DNA from: Luscinia megarhynchos
Lineage: Eukaryota > Chordata > Aves > Passeriformes > Turdidae
Direction: 5' to 3'
Assembly: GCA_034336665.1 (NCBI GenBank)
Contig: CM067564.1
Span: 47,849,451-47,913,450 of the forward strand
DNA: 64,000 bases
A model generated the notes under the pieces. That model was given only the letters and a program-made list of their open reading frames with translations. It was not told the DNA's origin and ran no database searches. Both the position numbers and the translations under genes were made by a program. The number at the start of each line of letters is the position of its first letter. Positions within the stretch are counted from its first letter, which is position 1. Shown here piece after piece: positions 1 through 11,510 of the stretch.

Positions 1-1255
1 ACAGTTTGGATGATACGAGTCTTGTAGCTCCTGTGTTACTGCAGTTCTCTTAAAGGGTCTGTCAACAATGCTCAGACTTTTGGATGATTTCCCTTCAGTC
101 AGCTTTTCCTTTTACATTAACCGCCACCATGTGCCTTTTGGGAGAGCATCTTGGGAAAAATTGGGATGCTCTAACTCATTCACCCTAAAGCCTACTGGAT
201 TTTCTGAATGGCTAATGCTGATTTTGGTTTTGTTAGGGTTTTTTGTCTGTTTATTTGTTTATTTTTTTCTAATGAAGAAGTCAGGGATGCATGGCAGAGA
301 GGTTTCATTCCTGTAAGGAGGAACTCAGGCCCCAGCAAGATGCTGCAGAAAATTGTCATGGGTGAGAAAACTGCTACCCACAGTCTCTGGTTTTGGTCTC
401 TGTTGCCACAGTAACTTCCAGTCCTGCTGTGCACTTAACACTGCTTAGTTGATTGCAAAGACCAGACCTTCAAGGAGACACTTTAAGCTGTGCTTATAGG
501 TTAAAACTGGGAGACTGTTGATGTTTCCCCTACCACCCCACTCAGCAAGCAGGTACATAACTATACTGTATTTTACAACTCCATAAACTTACAGCAAAGC
601 CAGGGCCCTCTGGCTCTGAGACCCAGATGAAGTGGATCCACTTACAGTTCAGCTCTTCTGTGTATTCTATGTAGTCTCTTCAAGTTGTAGCTGGAACTAT
701 CTTACTACAAGACATGTAGCTAATTTTTAATCATATCAGGCCCATTTTTATCTTTCATCCTTGAAAGATAATAGAAAAAAAACACATGGAAGCAATGCAG
801 AATTGATAAAAATTAAGTACAGAGCTTACCAGAGTACCAGATGCCTGGTACTGCATTTGATAGGTGTAAAAGTCCAGAAAATGTAGAGTAATACACCTGC
901 TCTAAATAATCTTTTTTCATGGATAAGTGGATTTGATAGCAGTAATGGTTTCAAATTTGCCTGACCTTTAGGGAAGTTTGCATATGAATCCAGACTGGTT
1001 TTGAATTAGGCAGTGGAGCTCTTTTGTTGTGTCTAAATGTGAATCCAGATCTAAGCCTTGGGACTTCGGTTCTGTATCTAACCACAGTGGGGGCTAAAGG
1101 GATGAAGTAACATCTGCAAGAGCAGTTGAGTGATGTGCACTCTCTCAGGTGCTGGAGAGCAGACAAAACACAGATGTGCTCTCACCCAGTGATGGAAGCC
1201 TGAAAAGCCAGGGGAAGCAAAGGGCTTGGTGACATCTGACAGTCATGGTGTGGCA
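1..1255. other. Unannotated unique-looking DNA
   Basis: Open frames here are at most about 80 codons and overlap on both strands. I see no domain, splice pattern or repeat that I recognise. The segment ends at the LTR that starts at 1256. Confidence 0.5.
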
Positions 1256-1842
1256 TGTCAGGGATTAACTCCAGTCAGCAACCAAGGACCACACAGGCCC
1301 TGGCTCACTCCCACACCAGTGGGATCACAGAGAGAACTGGAAGGATAAAAGCTGGAAAAGTCATGGGTTTAGATAAAGACAGTTTAATAGGGAAAGCAAA
1401 AATTGCCCATGCAAGCAAAAACCAAAACAAGGAATTAATTCACTGCTTCCCTATGGGTAGACTGGAGTTTAGCTGCCTCCAGGACAGCAGGACCCTATCA
1501 CACGTGATGACTACTTGGGAAGACAAGCACCATCACTCCAAATGTCCCCTCGTTTTTCCTGCTTCTTTCCCCCAGCTTTATGTACTGAACATGCTGCCAT
1601 ATGGTCTGGAATATCCCTGTCCTGTCTGTGTCTCCTCTCAACTTCCCATGCACCCACAACTGTCTTGCCAGTGCAGCAGTGTAAAAAGCAGAAAAGGCCT
1701 TAACTCTGTGTTAGCCCTGATCAGAAATAAAAAAAAAATAAATCTCTATATTATCAATACTGTGCTCAGCACAAATCTGAAATACAGCCCCATACCAGTC
1801 ACAGTGAAGAAAAGTAACTCTACCCCAGCCAAACCCAGCACA
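1256..1842 (-). mobile_element. Solo-like avian ERV LTR (ERVL-type)
   Basis: Read on the minus strand this is a 587-base retroviral LTR. The plus-strand edges are TGTCAGGGATTAACTCCAG on the left and CCCAGCACA on the right, so the element has TG...CA ends. Internal landmarks shared with the copy at 36581-37160 include the GATAAAGACAGTTTAAT-like stretch, the phrase ACTTGGGAAGACAAGCACCA, a run of pyrimidines, and the AGAAAAGGCCTT block. A TATA-like box (TACATAAA on the minus strand) lies at 1577-1584, where an LTR promoter would be, which fixes the orientation. The flanking five bases (TGGCA and ATTAC) do not match, so no target-site duplication is visible. A 206-codon open frame on the opposite strand (1255-1875) lies almost wholly inside the LTR and is taken as fortuitous. 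The family name ERVL is from memory of avian LTRs and is less certain than the LTR call. Confidence 0.8.
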
Positions 1843-1889
1843 ATTACCCAGAGGACCTGGAGAGAAAGCAGGTAATGAGAGGGCTGTGG

Positions 1890-3180
1890 TGTTGCCAAGG
1901 TACCAGATTTATAGGAGCACTGGGGTAGGATGTACAGGAGGAGGAGTGACAGTGCAAGGGAACGATAACACAAAATGCAGCAGCGTAAAAGTGTCATGGG
2001 AAAAGGGAAGTGCTGTGGTATCCTTGTGGGTGGAAATTCCAACTCTAATAATAAATGTAGTAGTAGGATTGTACTACAGGAACATCCCCTCCTTCCCTCC
2101 CAGGAAATATTAAGTGAGATTAAAGAAGCTGAAAATTTAGGACAGGTATTAATAGAAGGAGATTTCAACTGTCCATACATAGAATGGGTCAGTGCCTCAG
2201 CAGGATGAAATGTAGTGAGAAAGTTTTCAATGGGGTGAGTACACAGTTGCTTCCTAGAACAATTAAATCCTAAATCCTGCAAGAAAAGATGCTATTTTGG
2301 ATTTAGCCTGAACCAGGAGGAATTACAGAGTTCACTGTAGCAAGTACAATACTATTAGTTTAAACATCACAGCAGGGAAAAGCACTGCACGTATCTGTAT
2401 GTGGATATTTAGTTTCAAGAGGGGGATAAGTAAATATGAGGGTGCAGTTCAAAAATGGAAGATACCTGGATGGAGTCTGGAGGCTGTTAATAACAGTGTC
2501 TTAGAAGCTAAAAAAAACCCTGAAACAATTGTCCCCTAAATCACCAGCAGAATCAGTAGGAAAATTAAGAAGCATATCACAGGAAAGGGCTGGAACCTGA
2601 GGAATGGAAATCTTGTTCAAATGAAGAGGATGGGGAAGGCTGTAAAATCTGTCAGGTCAAGTGTAAAGAGAAAATTGGGTTTTCTGATGAAGCCAAGCTC
2701 CTCTGGGTAGTCAGATGCCACAAGGATAGTGAGGATATCCAGACAGACCTCATAAGAATGGCTGAGTGTCAAAAACAGGGCATATGAGCTCCAGCGTAGA
2801 TAAAGGCACAGTAATCCATCAAGGGGAAAGTAAACCTTGCCTTCATGATGCTAAACTCCAGACCTGGGAGCTGGATCTTGGGGAGAGATCTTGGAGTCGT
2901 GGTTGGCAGCTGTTTGGGACCAGTGTATTGTGTTCACTGTGCAGTGGCATCCAAAGCAAACCCCTGTGTGTGCTCGGGGAGTGCTGAGAACAAGGTGTGT
3001 GGAGGTGAATTGCTGCTGTAGGTGCTCCTGTGCCAGGGCAGTGCTTGTGCAGTTCAGAACAGAGGCAGAGAAGAGCCAGGGAAAAGCAACTAAAATGACT
3101 GGAAGGATGGAGCAGCTCCTTATGTGAAGAGACTTCATGAGCTGGTCTTCAGCCACAAGGAGAAAGGAGAAGGCAGATGA
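1890..3180 (+). mobile_element. Decayed CR1 LINE, endonuclease and RT remnants
   Basis: This is a non-LTR retrotransposon relic of the CR1 group. The APE-type endonuclease is recognisable in two frames: a glycine-rich GGGV stretch and ESLWV-like SLWVEI near 1920-2040, a VVVGLYYR strand near 2060-2090, and after a frameshift the motif GDFN at 2158-2169. Downstream, a leucine/aspartate-rich linker runs to about 2600. The reverse transcriptase then resumes late: the catalytic FADD block is seen as FSDE at 2680-2691, followed by KDSEDIQTDL, and the carboxyl end carries KATKM near 3080-3095. Most of the RT domain before the catalytic block is missing. Stops and frameshifts are numerous, so it cannot code. 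The 3' untranslated end typical of CR1 is absent: the match stops at about 3180, next to an oppositely oriented CR1. Subfamily is not resolved; the wording resembles the CR1-X/Y type. Confidence 0.8.
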
Positions 3181-3326
3181 GGGGTAGGTATGTTGAAATT
3201 AGCAAGTGGTTGGATTAATATACAGTGATTTTCATCCAACTGAAAGTTATCCACCTGGAAGTAAGAAAGAAAAGAAGGTAATCCAGCTAAAAGAAAGTAT
3301 TTTTTGTGCTTGCCACATAGTCCATA

Positions 3327-3860
3327 ATCCATGTCCTTCATGTGCTGGAGGTCCCAGTGCCAAATGTGAGTACCCAGGTGGGAGCAGAGCAGAGGGGCAG
3401 AATCACCTCCCCTGGCCTGCTGCCCACACTGCTTTTGGTGCATCTCAGGACATGTTTTTGCTTTCATGGCACAGTGATGGGCCATGCTGAGCTGCTCACT
3501 CACCAACACCCCCAGGTCCTCCTCCACAGAGCTGCTCTCAATCCATTCTCCATCCAGCCTGTGCTTGTGCTTGGGATTGCCCTGACCCAGCTGCAGGACC
3601 TTGTACCTGACCTTGCTGAGCTTCTCAAGATTCACACAGGCCCAGCTCCCAAGCCTGTCCCTCTGGAAGGTCCCTTCCCTCTGGTGTGTTGAACACACCA
3701 CAGAGCTTTTTGTCATCAGCAAACCCACCGAGGCTGTGCAGGACAATGTCAGATGCATTATGCACATCCAGGTAGATGATGTCTGTTGCTCTTCTCTTTT
3801 CCAACAATGCTGTAACCTCATTGTAAAAAGCCACCAAATTTGTCAGGAGTCTGACAGCTA
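3327..3860 (-). mobile_element. CR1 LINE fragment, RT with internal deletion
   Basis: Minus-strand CR1 ORF2 relic. It contains LTNLVAFYNEVTAL, then the RT motif A region as YLDV near 3774-3763 (families have YLD followed by KAFD; here the second aspartate is displaced), then the catalytic FADD at 3723-3712 followed by KLCG, then the carboxyl RT part with CVNLEK, KVLQLGQGNPKHKHRL, GEWIESS and EKDLGVLV-like EEDLGVLV. Only about 15 residues separate motif A from FADD, whereas the family has on the order of a hundred, so roughly 300 bases have been deleted. The remaining frame from 3821 to 3135 is open for 228 codons, which is explained by this LINE origin and is not a host gene. The 3' part of the element after the KKDMD-like block is absent. 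Confidence 0.85.
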
Positions 3861-6421
3861 CGAGATGATGGCAGCTGTTGACGCCTTGCAGCATAATTTG
3901 CCTTCTCATCAGTTTTACTTTACACATCAATCTCATGCAAATTAAAACGTTGCTGCTTGTATTTCCCTAAGGGATAGAAAGGAAATGAGGGTGGGAGCTG
4001 GTTGGAGTAGGGCTGTGCAAAGAGCCCTATTTATAAATATAAGAGAGGCAGGGTGTGTAGGCTAGTGTGGAGGTAAATGCTCCAGGTTATGTTGAGATAG
4101 TGTGTGGAAGGGGTAGAGTGAGAAAGAAGTTATGGAGAGGGAGTCTCAGAGTCCTGCTGTGGAGCTGGCTGGGGGAAAGCAGGAGGGTGGAGATAATTTT
4201 ACTACATTTGAAGAAGCCAGTGTGATGGGAATTTAGGGCCATTCACTTGCACACTAGACTGCAGTGCATACATATAATGTGTGTGGTTTTGTAGTAAAGG
4301 GGCATTAGCTGATTCCTTAATAAATCAGAATTTGGTATTTGGCTGGTACTCTAGAGGCTCCTAAAACAGTTTTGATGCTTAGTCAAATCTGGAAAGCAAA
4401 CATATGAATGCTGCCTAATGCTGCAGCCATGAGAAGTCTGCCAACCCCCCAAAACTAATTTTAATACAGATAGGAAAGCAATTTTCTGCTGAGAAAGCTC
4501 TTAATAGAGTGTGTTGATAGCAAACAGCCAGGAGAGGGTCATGGATTCTCGTGCAGCTAAGCAACCATGCTGGGAAGCAAAAGGAGGCTGTGTGATGAAG
4601 GGTGGTGCAATGGCTGGGGCAGGGGTGGGATTTAGGGATGACCAAGACCAAATGATGGAAGAGACCCTTTGGTAGGTGGCTCTTCAGCTGATGGATGGCC
4701 TCAGGGGTTGCTTTTCACATAAAGCAGAAGTGCATTGCTGTTGTGGTGTTGGGGTCAGCTTGGAGCTCCTTGGCCAACTCTGCAAGAGAGAAAGAAGAGG
4801 TGTGGGTGTGCCTGCATTGTGATCAGTGTTGCAGTGCTCTGAAATGTGTTTTCAGGCAAGAGGCATTTCATTTCCCACTTGTCTGTCCCTGTGCTTGATT
4901 AGAGGACTTGAAGTCCCCCAGGCCAAGCAGGCAGGGGTGGAAAGCCTTCAGGAAAACCAGCATTTTCCCTTGGCTTCCCCTGTTGTTTTTACTTTCTCTC
5001 AATTGCAGTAATTTTTATTGGCAACTCCCTGTGAGGGCTGAAATGCTGAGGTTGGGGATAACCTTGGAATCCATAGGAGTCCAAACTGGATGTCCACACC
5101 CCCACTGAGGGGGCAGGAGGCTCCTAAATCCCTGTAACCTGCGCGGTGTGGCTGACCTTGGGCTTCAGGTCTGTTCCATCTGGCTGCCTGTAGACCTTTG
5201 TCAGCTGCCTGTTTTTCAGTGGAAGCCCTCCTGGAAGAGTCAGCTTGCTCATAATAAACTAATGAGTCATGCAAGCATGGAATTTCTTTCTGCCTTACCT
5301 TAGGATCAGGTTGTTACATAAGCAAACTTTCCCAGATGAGGTCTGCTCTGGCGTCTCTTCTCTCATGGGAACCTTCAGTTTTTTGGCTTCTCTGAGCTGC
5401 CCTGAGAAATGCAGAAAAAACACAGCTCCTGTGGGTGCAGAGGGTGTTCCCTGGCTGCTGCTGCTGGCTGCTGCAGCACCTTACACCCCCCAGAACAGCG
5501 ATGCTGTTGTGCCTTGCCCCATGCAGCAATGCTTGGATGAACCCTGTGCTGGGTGCCTCTCATCCCACAGTGGAAATCACACCAGGTCCTGCTCCCAGGA
5601 TGTGCCATGGTGCCTCTGTTTTGGGAAAGAGTTGTACCAATGAGAGTTTGAAGATTGCAGCGTGCATCGAATCTGGGCCACGTGCTTGGCTCTGGCAGGG
5701 AGGTGGAGCCTGGTTTGCTGTTCAGCATGGGGATGATGTCCTCTGCTCATCCCTGGAGCTGTTCCCTGCAAACCCCCTGCCCTATTTGCAGAGGCCATCC
5801 CACCCTGGCTTTTGTGGAGAGCTCTAGACTGCCTCAAACACAGGGATGCAGCTGTGTGACCCCTCATCTCCTAACCCTGTCCTGACCTTGGGGGAGGACT
5901 GTCACCCTCCAAAAGCTATGTACCACAGTATCTATTTATATAGAGTCTTCTACTGTGGATGTTTCTTACCCATCTTACTTCACTTTTGGAGGCAGTTCTG
6001 CCATTACATCTCAGGCCCAGTTTCTGGTTGACTTTGTAAGCTGGTAATGTCCCCACCATGAATTCATTTGGACACTGTGAGAAAAGGTCTCATGGAACCA
6101 AAGATTTCACCTGAGGTGGAAGCAGCAACATAAATCTATAGGATTTAACTCTGAAATCCTGTGGGGGGTACAGCAAATCTATGTTTCTTTATGCCTTGAT
6201 GCCCAGACTGCTGGTCCAGGTGCAGTGAGTAGGGAACTATTTAAGTAATTGGTATCTTCTTAAGACTACACAGGAACTGCAGGCAGAGAGAAAGAATTGG
6301 AAATGTGATCATAGTATCTAGAATTGATGACTACACTCATCCCAGACTAGGTACAAGGCTTGCTTTGTCTGTCACAGGTATTATCTTGCTTATCTCTAGG
6401 TTGTGGCAACAGATGTAAAAC

Positions 6422-6436
6422 TTTTTTTTTTTTTTT
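6422..6436. repeat. Poly(T) run
   Basis: An uninterrupted run of T, 15 bases. Confidence 0.9.
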
Positions 6437-8013
6437 AATGGGAGGACAAGGACAATTTAGCTATCCAAATTTTAATGACCCAGAATTGGTTTCACCAAGA
6501 CAGAATTGACTGGTACCAGCCAGTGTAGCACTCCCATTCCCTGTGGAGCTGAGCAGATTCACACTAAACCAGAAGCTTGAAATGTGCTTTTAGCAAAGAA
6601 AGTGTTAATCTTGGAAGAAAATTGTTTTCTGCCCTTTTTAGAAACAGAAATTCAGCTATGCTGCTCTGTGCAACACAAGTTTTTTCTTGCCAAGCCTGAG
6701 CTTTCAGCTCAATTCCCCAGACCTGGAGTTCGTGGTGGGAGATGGACACACATAGAAAAGTCCTGGACTCTCCATCATTCTGTACTTGGTGCTGCTGACT
6801 CTTGCCCTTGCTGAATCACAATGGCACATCTGGCAGACCTTCACCTGAATGGTGGTCCATAAGCTCAGGTCCCTGGGGATGGATGTATTTCATTAGTGAA
6901 AAGGCAGAAGTATTTCCAAAGGGGAGGGAATCTCCAGAGACCCCTCTGCAGTTCATCTGAGGTAGGTTTTAACTCCAGCTCCAAGTTGGCCTTGGCCCCT
7001 GAGATAAGATTTCTTTGCTCAACCTATTAAAAGCCAGATTAAGATCTCTAGCAGAGGTCATTTAGAAAACAGTGAGAGAATTCTAAGGAATACTTGTTTT
7101 CCTCTCAATCCTCAAAACAATCCCGGGAATGTGTTTGGAGTCAGGTTCTGAATTTAACCCTCTCATCCTCAGGGAAAATAATTCCGTGTGCTGCCCTCAT
7201 GCCTGGGATGGGGTGAGCTGGAGCCCAGTGCTGACTTCCCAAGCCATGCTGATTTTCAGGAGCCCACAGCAGGGTCTGTGTTGTGTGGGGGTTATGCCAC
7301 GAGGGGAGGTGACTAAACCTGCAGGGTTTGCAGTTATATAAGTTGGATGTTGTGTGCACAGCACGGGGATGACTCAGAGGCAGCAGCTCGTGTTGGGATT
7401 GGCAGCCCAGGGCAAAGCTGATGGATCCTTGTTGGATCTCCTTGGGTGCCCCTCATCTGCCGTGGGTGCTGGAGGTGCTGGCAGCTTTAGGGAGCAGGCA
7501 GCTTTAGTTCTGAGCCTCTGGGGCTGCAAACAAGTCAAACGGTGAGTCAGCATTAGGTGGAACTCCAGTGTTGTGTGTGTGGGCTGTTGAAATCCAAATG
7601 ATAGGAAAATGAGCCTGTCTTTCCACGGTGGCGAGTCCACTGCTGTCTGTGGGAGGTGGGATCGTGTTTAGATGCAATGATAAAGGATGGACTAGGACTG
7701 GAACTCAGCTGTGAGCCCTGTTAAACCTAGGGACCAGCCCAACAGCTTGGAGTGCCTTGGCTTCTACAAGGAGGTGCCTATTAATTTCATTCTAAAATCA
7801 GCTGTATCAATTGCATCCTATCCATAGAAACGTGTGTAGAACAGCCTCTTTTTTTTTTTTTTCAAAGTCAACTCTTAGTGCATTTTACTCCTTAGTTTGT
7901 TCATACTCTAAATTAGTATGCACTGGTATTCTAAAATGGGAAGCCAACTCCATAAGGGAAAAGAATTCTTTGTACCACTGAGAAAGATTTTGCTGGTATG
8001 ACTCTTTTCTATC

Positions 8014-8039
8014 AAAAAAAGAAAAAAAAAGAGAAAAAC
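8014..8039. repeat. Polypurine A/G run
   Basis: A7 G A9 GAG A5 style purine tract of about 25 bases, bounded by TATC on the left. Confidence 0.85.
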
Positions 8040-8845
8040 AGAAGAACATGTTAGAATATTTTACCTGGGACTCATTGTGTTCTTTTATGGCAATCATCAA
8101 TATTCAGAACTCATGCCTCCAAAACTAAAGAATCTAAAAAAAAGTTTAAAAATCTAAGTTTTTATTATTCAAATTAATTTTCTAGGTTATGGAACGTAGA
8201 TTTCCATGCTTGAATTTTCTTTTTTTTTTCTTTCAGAGGGGATCAGGAGCTTGAAAAAAGAAAGGTGCATGCCATCCCACTTTCCCCCACCCTAAGCAAA
8301 GCTTAGAAAGCTTTGCTGGAAGGCTCTCTCTGGGAGCCAGGGCGTTTGGAAAAGGCCCAGGAATCACAGCAGTGGGCAGTGCTGGCACTGCCTCAAATCC
8401 CCTGCTAATAAACACACCAACTGAAGCCAGATGGTAAAAGTGCATTTTTATCATGTTTTATGTGGATTAATGATTCCAATAAACATTTTTCTCCTTTGTA
8501 TATGTTCAGGGCAGCATTTGTGCGACATCTAAGAAAATTTAGTGAGCTTTCTCTGGCTTTCTCAGTGCTGCACTTAAAGACTGACTTTGATCTGCCTCAA
8601 CCTCCTCTCATATTTGCCATTTGTATGAGCCACAAGACTGCAGTAAGACAGTGGCTGCTGATCCCTGAGGGGTTTGGTTTTCTCTTGATGTGTCAGTGGC
8701 TCCTTTCACCATAATAAGAGTTATTAGTGCATTTGGAGGGGATTAGTTAATGACCTGTGATGCTCAATCTGCAGGGCCACAGACTGTCTCTCATGCTTTC
8801 TGGAATGCTTTTCTTTTCATTAAGTTTCAGTGTGTGGTAAAAACA

Positions 8846-8935
8846 AGTATTACTACCCTTGTTTGCAAGATGGGGAACCTGGACTGTTGCCTGTTAGGTG
8901 GGTAAATAACATGATCTGCTGCAAAGTGAGTGATT
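8846..8935 (-). repeat. MIR-like SINE core fragment
   Basis: The string TATTACTACCC, then CAAGATGGGGAAC, then GGTGGGTAAATAACATGATCTGCTGC follows the order of the antisense MIR core: a run like ATTATTATCCCC, then an ACAGATGGGGAAAC block, then a TTAAGTAACTTGCCCAAGG block. The match is divergent and has no clear tRNA head. This is recognition from memory and needs a profile search. Confidence 0.45.
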
Positions 8936-9517
8936 ATTGTAGTCAGGGTGCTGTGGTTCAAGAAGTGCTCAAATGTGCTCTTGGAGGGGCTGTGTGTGTC
9001 CTCTTAACCTGAGGAATGGCTTTAGCCTGAGAGGAGAGGTAATTAAGCTGACACAGGTTAGGTTATGTGTGCACATATTTCCCATGACTTAGTGAGTGTG
9101 TTTGCAACATTTCTAAGGATGTGGGAACTGGACTGGGGATCTGCTCCCACTATGTGCCCAAGCTTTCCCAAAGCTGTCAGAAACAGTAGGAGCAGTTTTG
9201 GAGGGAGAACAGGGCAGCCTGAAGGCTTTGCTAAGCCCTCATTTTGTCAAGGAGTTTCCCTGGCTGCTGTGCAGAGCCTGTGCTGGTATTTATTTATACC
9301 TGTGATCACTGGTTTTCCATCAGCTCAAGAGACTCCTCATCCCAGGGCTCACTCTGGGGGTGGTATACAGTGTCTGGGAATGACTCATACAGCTGCTGTA
9401 TGGCACATCTACTCCTCTCCAGATGTAAAATTAAACACATGCTTTTAGTGTTATCTTGACCTAGACTAATGCTGCTATTTCGGGGTTTTATGTCAGAGGC
9501 ACAAAAACCCTGGAAAT
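8936..9517. other. Unannotated spacer
   Basis: Two overlapping plus-strand frames of 127 and 71 codons with no recognisable domain. I see nothing else. Confidence 0.4.
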
Positions 9518-9715
9518 TGCTGATGGAAAAGACCTATGAGATCATCCCTTCCACCCACAGGGTTGTTCCCTGCAAAATATTCTCCATCATTTTGTCCAAA
9601 GCAGTCAAAACTCACTCAACTGAGAGGGATCCCAGTGCTTCTCCAGGGGAACTCTTACATCTTCCAGCATGCCAGGGAGGACTCATTAATCCCTAATCTA
9701 CAGTCCAAAGTTAAT
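9518..9715 (-). mobile_element. Ancient CR1 3' part
   Basis: In plus orientation the segment reads GGAAAAGACCTATGAGATCATCC, then a TTGTTCCCTGCAAAATATTCTCC block, TTTTGTCCAAAGCAGT, and CTTCTCCAGGGGAACTCTTA. The same order is found in the reverse complement of the 3' region of old CR1 copies, where a GACCTATGAGATCATC block is followed by an ATATTCTC block and TTTTGTCCAGT. Divergence is high, and the terminal ATTCTATGATT tail is not visible. It is therefore an old insertion. Confidence 0.55.
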
Positions 9716-10286
9716 TTTACCTCATTTAAACCTCCCTCCCAAGTTCAAGTTCCCAAGACTGGCCCTGCTCTTCCTGCTGTTCATACCCAGCACAGTACAA
9801 AGAGTTGAACACAGGCTGCTCAGCCACCTGTAATGGGGTGAGTTTGCAATGAACCCTCAAATAATTGCCCAGGGCCTCTCCATCTGTACCCCTGTCAAAA
9901 GAGTGGTTTAGGGTGGGAAGCCTCATATCCCAGGGCTGCATTTCCTTCATCCCTCTGAGGCACAAACTTCTCACAGGGCATTTTAAATTTTGGTGAAATC
10001 TCTCATTTGCTGCTTCATGGGATATACACACCCAGACTGATAGCCCAGCTGTGTTTCTTTTCAAAGAAAAAGGCAAAATTCCCACTGAATGGGAGAGGGC
10101 TGCTGCAAAGTGGGTGGTGGCTACCTGATGGACAAGGGCTGGATTAGTCCATGCCAATATGTCCATGTGTTTGGGCTGCTGGGGACACCACCCCTTCCAT
10201 CAAACCTTATTTCTGAGATGTTGCAGGCAGCTAAAAACCTCTGCTAACAAGTACTGTAACATCACCAAGACATCTATTTTTAATAT

Positions 10287-10313
10287 AAAAAAAAAGTTAA
10301 AAAAAAAAAAAAG
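10287..10313. repeat. A-rich low-complexity run
   Basis: Two A runs separated by GTT, 27 bases in all. No retrocopied gene is recognisable upstream, so I do not read it as a poly(A) tail. Confidence 0.85.
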
Positions 10314-11439
10314 AGTTCCCCATATAGCAGATTTTACAGATAAGCTGGAAAAGAAAATAATCTCTGTCTGCAGGGCAGGGACTGTGTGTGCCAGCTCTCT
10401 GCTTTGGCCCAGCTCTGTCCCATCTTACCCTCACCTCCCCTGGGAGTGGAAATGGAAACCTCTGCTCTGAGCTCTGGCAGTACAAGTGGATACCAGGGGA
10501 AAGTTTTTGCCAGTGCTTAGCAGGAGCCAGCTCTTGCTCCACTGCAGCAGTTAAGCTCATGAGTGTTCTGAGCCTGCACTGGCTGAATAGGTATTTGTGG
10601 CTTGGTTTGGGGTTTTATTTTTTGCACTTGGGTCATTTTCTTCTTGGGCTTCTAAGCACTCATCTGTGAAACATGAAATTGCCTGACCCTGAAGCTCATC
10701 CCTGGATTGGTGAGATCCATAAGCTTGAAGAGAGCAATATTTTCCTTCTTTTATACTCAGAGGAGTCCTCAGACAGCAATCATTCAGCAGACAGCAATTT
10801 TCAGCCATCTTTCCTTTATGTCATCAGTAGGATATGAACATTTTTGGAAAGTGTAAATTTACAGCCAAGGATCACAAAATGATGCCTCACTCTGTGATAC
10901 TTCCTGGGCAAGCTTCATGTAGAGAGCACAGTTGCCATCTCTGAGGAGCTGCAGTATAAATGGTTGATAAATGGTGGTAAATGGTTGCCCTGGAGAGCCC
11001 ATCCAAGATGCCTGGGATGGCTCCAGGATGCACACAAAGGGTGTGATAGGACAGGCTGTTCAGTGTCATCGCCTGGGGATATCTTGCCTGACAGAGATCC
11101 CAGGTAAACTGAGATCCCAGAGCTTTGCCAGGGCTGGTGCAGCCCCTCTCAAACTTTGCACGAGTGGAAAAGGTCCTCATGTCCAAGGAGAACTCTGATT
11201 CATTTTGAACATATACTAGGGGACAGAGCTGAAGAGTGAATAGTGTCTGTCAGAAAACCACCTTTTGCTCCTCCTAAAAATTCTAGTATTTTTGCTGAAA
11301 TCTGCTTGACCTGGCTCCAATCCCCAGGATGTAGCTCTACCTTCCTCCCATACAGCTGCCTCCCCCATCTCACTTCCATTAATCTTTCCATATTCATTTG
11401 ACCTTCTGATGTCTCATTTATTTTGCTCTGTTTGCATTT

Positions 11440-11510
11440 ATTTGTTCTGCAAATCCCTCAGGCCAGGAGCTGTCTCTATAAAGTGTGTCGTGTTCATCCA
11501 ATAGAATTTC
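11440..11510 (+). repeat. Possible amniote SINE fragment
   Basis: The stretch CAGGCCAGGAGCTGTCTCTATAAAG followed by GTGTTCATCCAATAGAATTTCAG follows the wording of a widespread amniote SINE/MIR-type end (a GGGGCAGGGACTGTCTCT block, then GTTTGTACAGCGCCTAGCAC). Short and divergent; a weak call. Confidence 0.3.

Larger units (their letters stand above)
3861..8845. other. Gene-free stretch, no repeat recognised
   Basis: About 5 kb in which open frames are short (up to about 130 codons, densest in the GC-richer 5270-5870) and lie on both strands. A T run occurs at 6422-6436 and another at 7849-7862, and a purine-rich A/G run at 8014-8039. A TATA-like element sits at 7334-7342 in a GC-richer stretch. 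None of this adds up to a supported gene. Confidence 0.5.

Noticed and set aside
1255..1875. 206-codon plus-strand open frame
   Set aside because: Lies almost entirely on the antisense of the LTR at 1256-1842; no domain.
1746..2282. 178-codon minus-strand open frame
   Set aside because: Spans the LTR end and the antisense of the CR1 endonuclease region; leucine-rich by composition only.
9726..10166. 146-codon minus-strand open frame next to a CR1 relic
   Set aside because: No recognisable domain and not a CR1 product that I can match; treated as chance.
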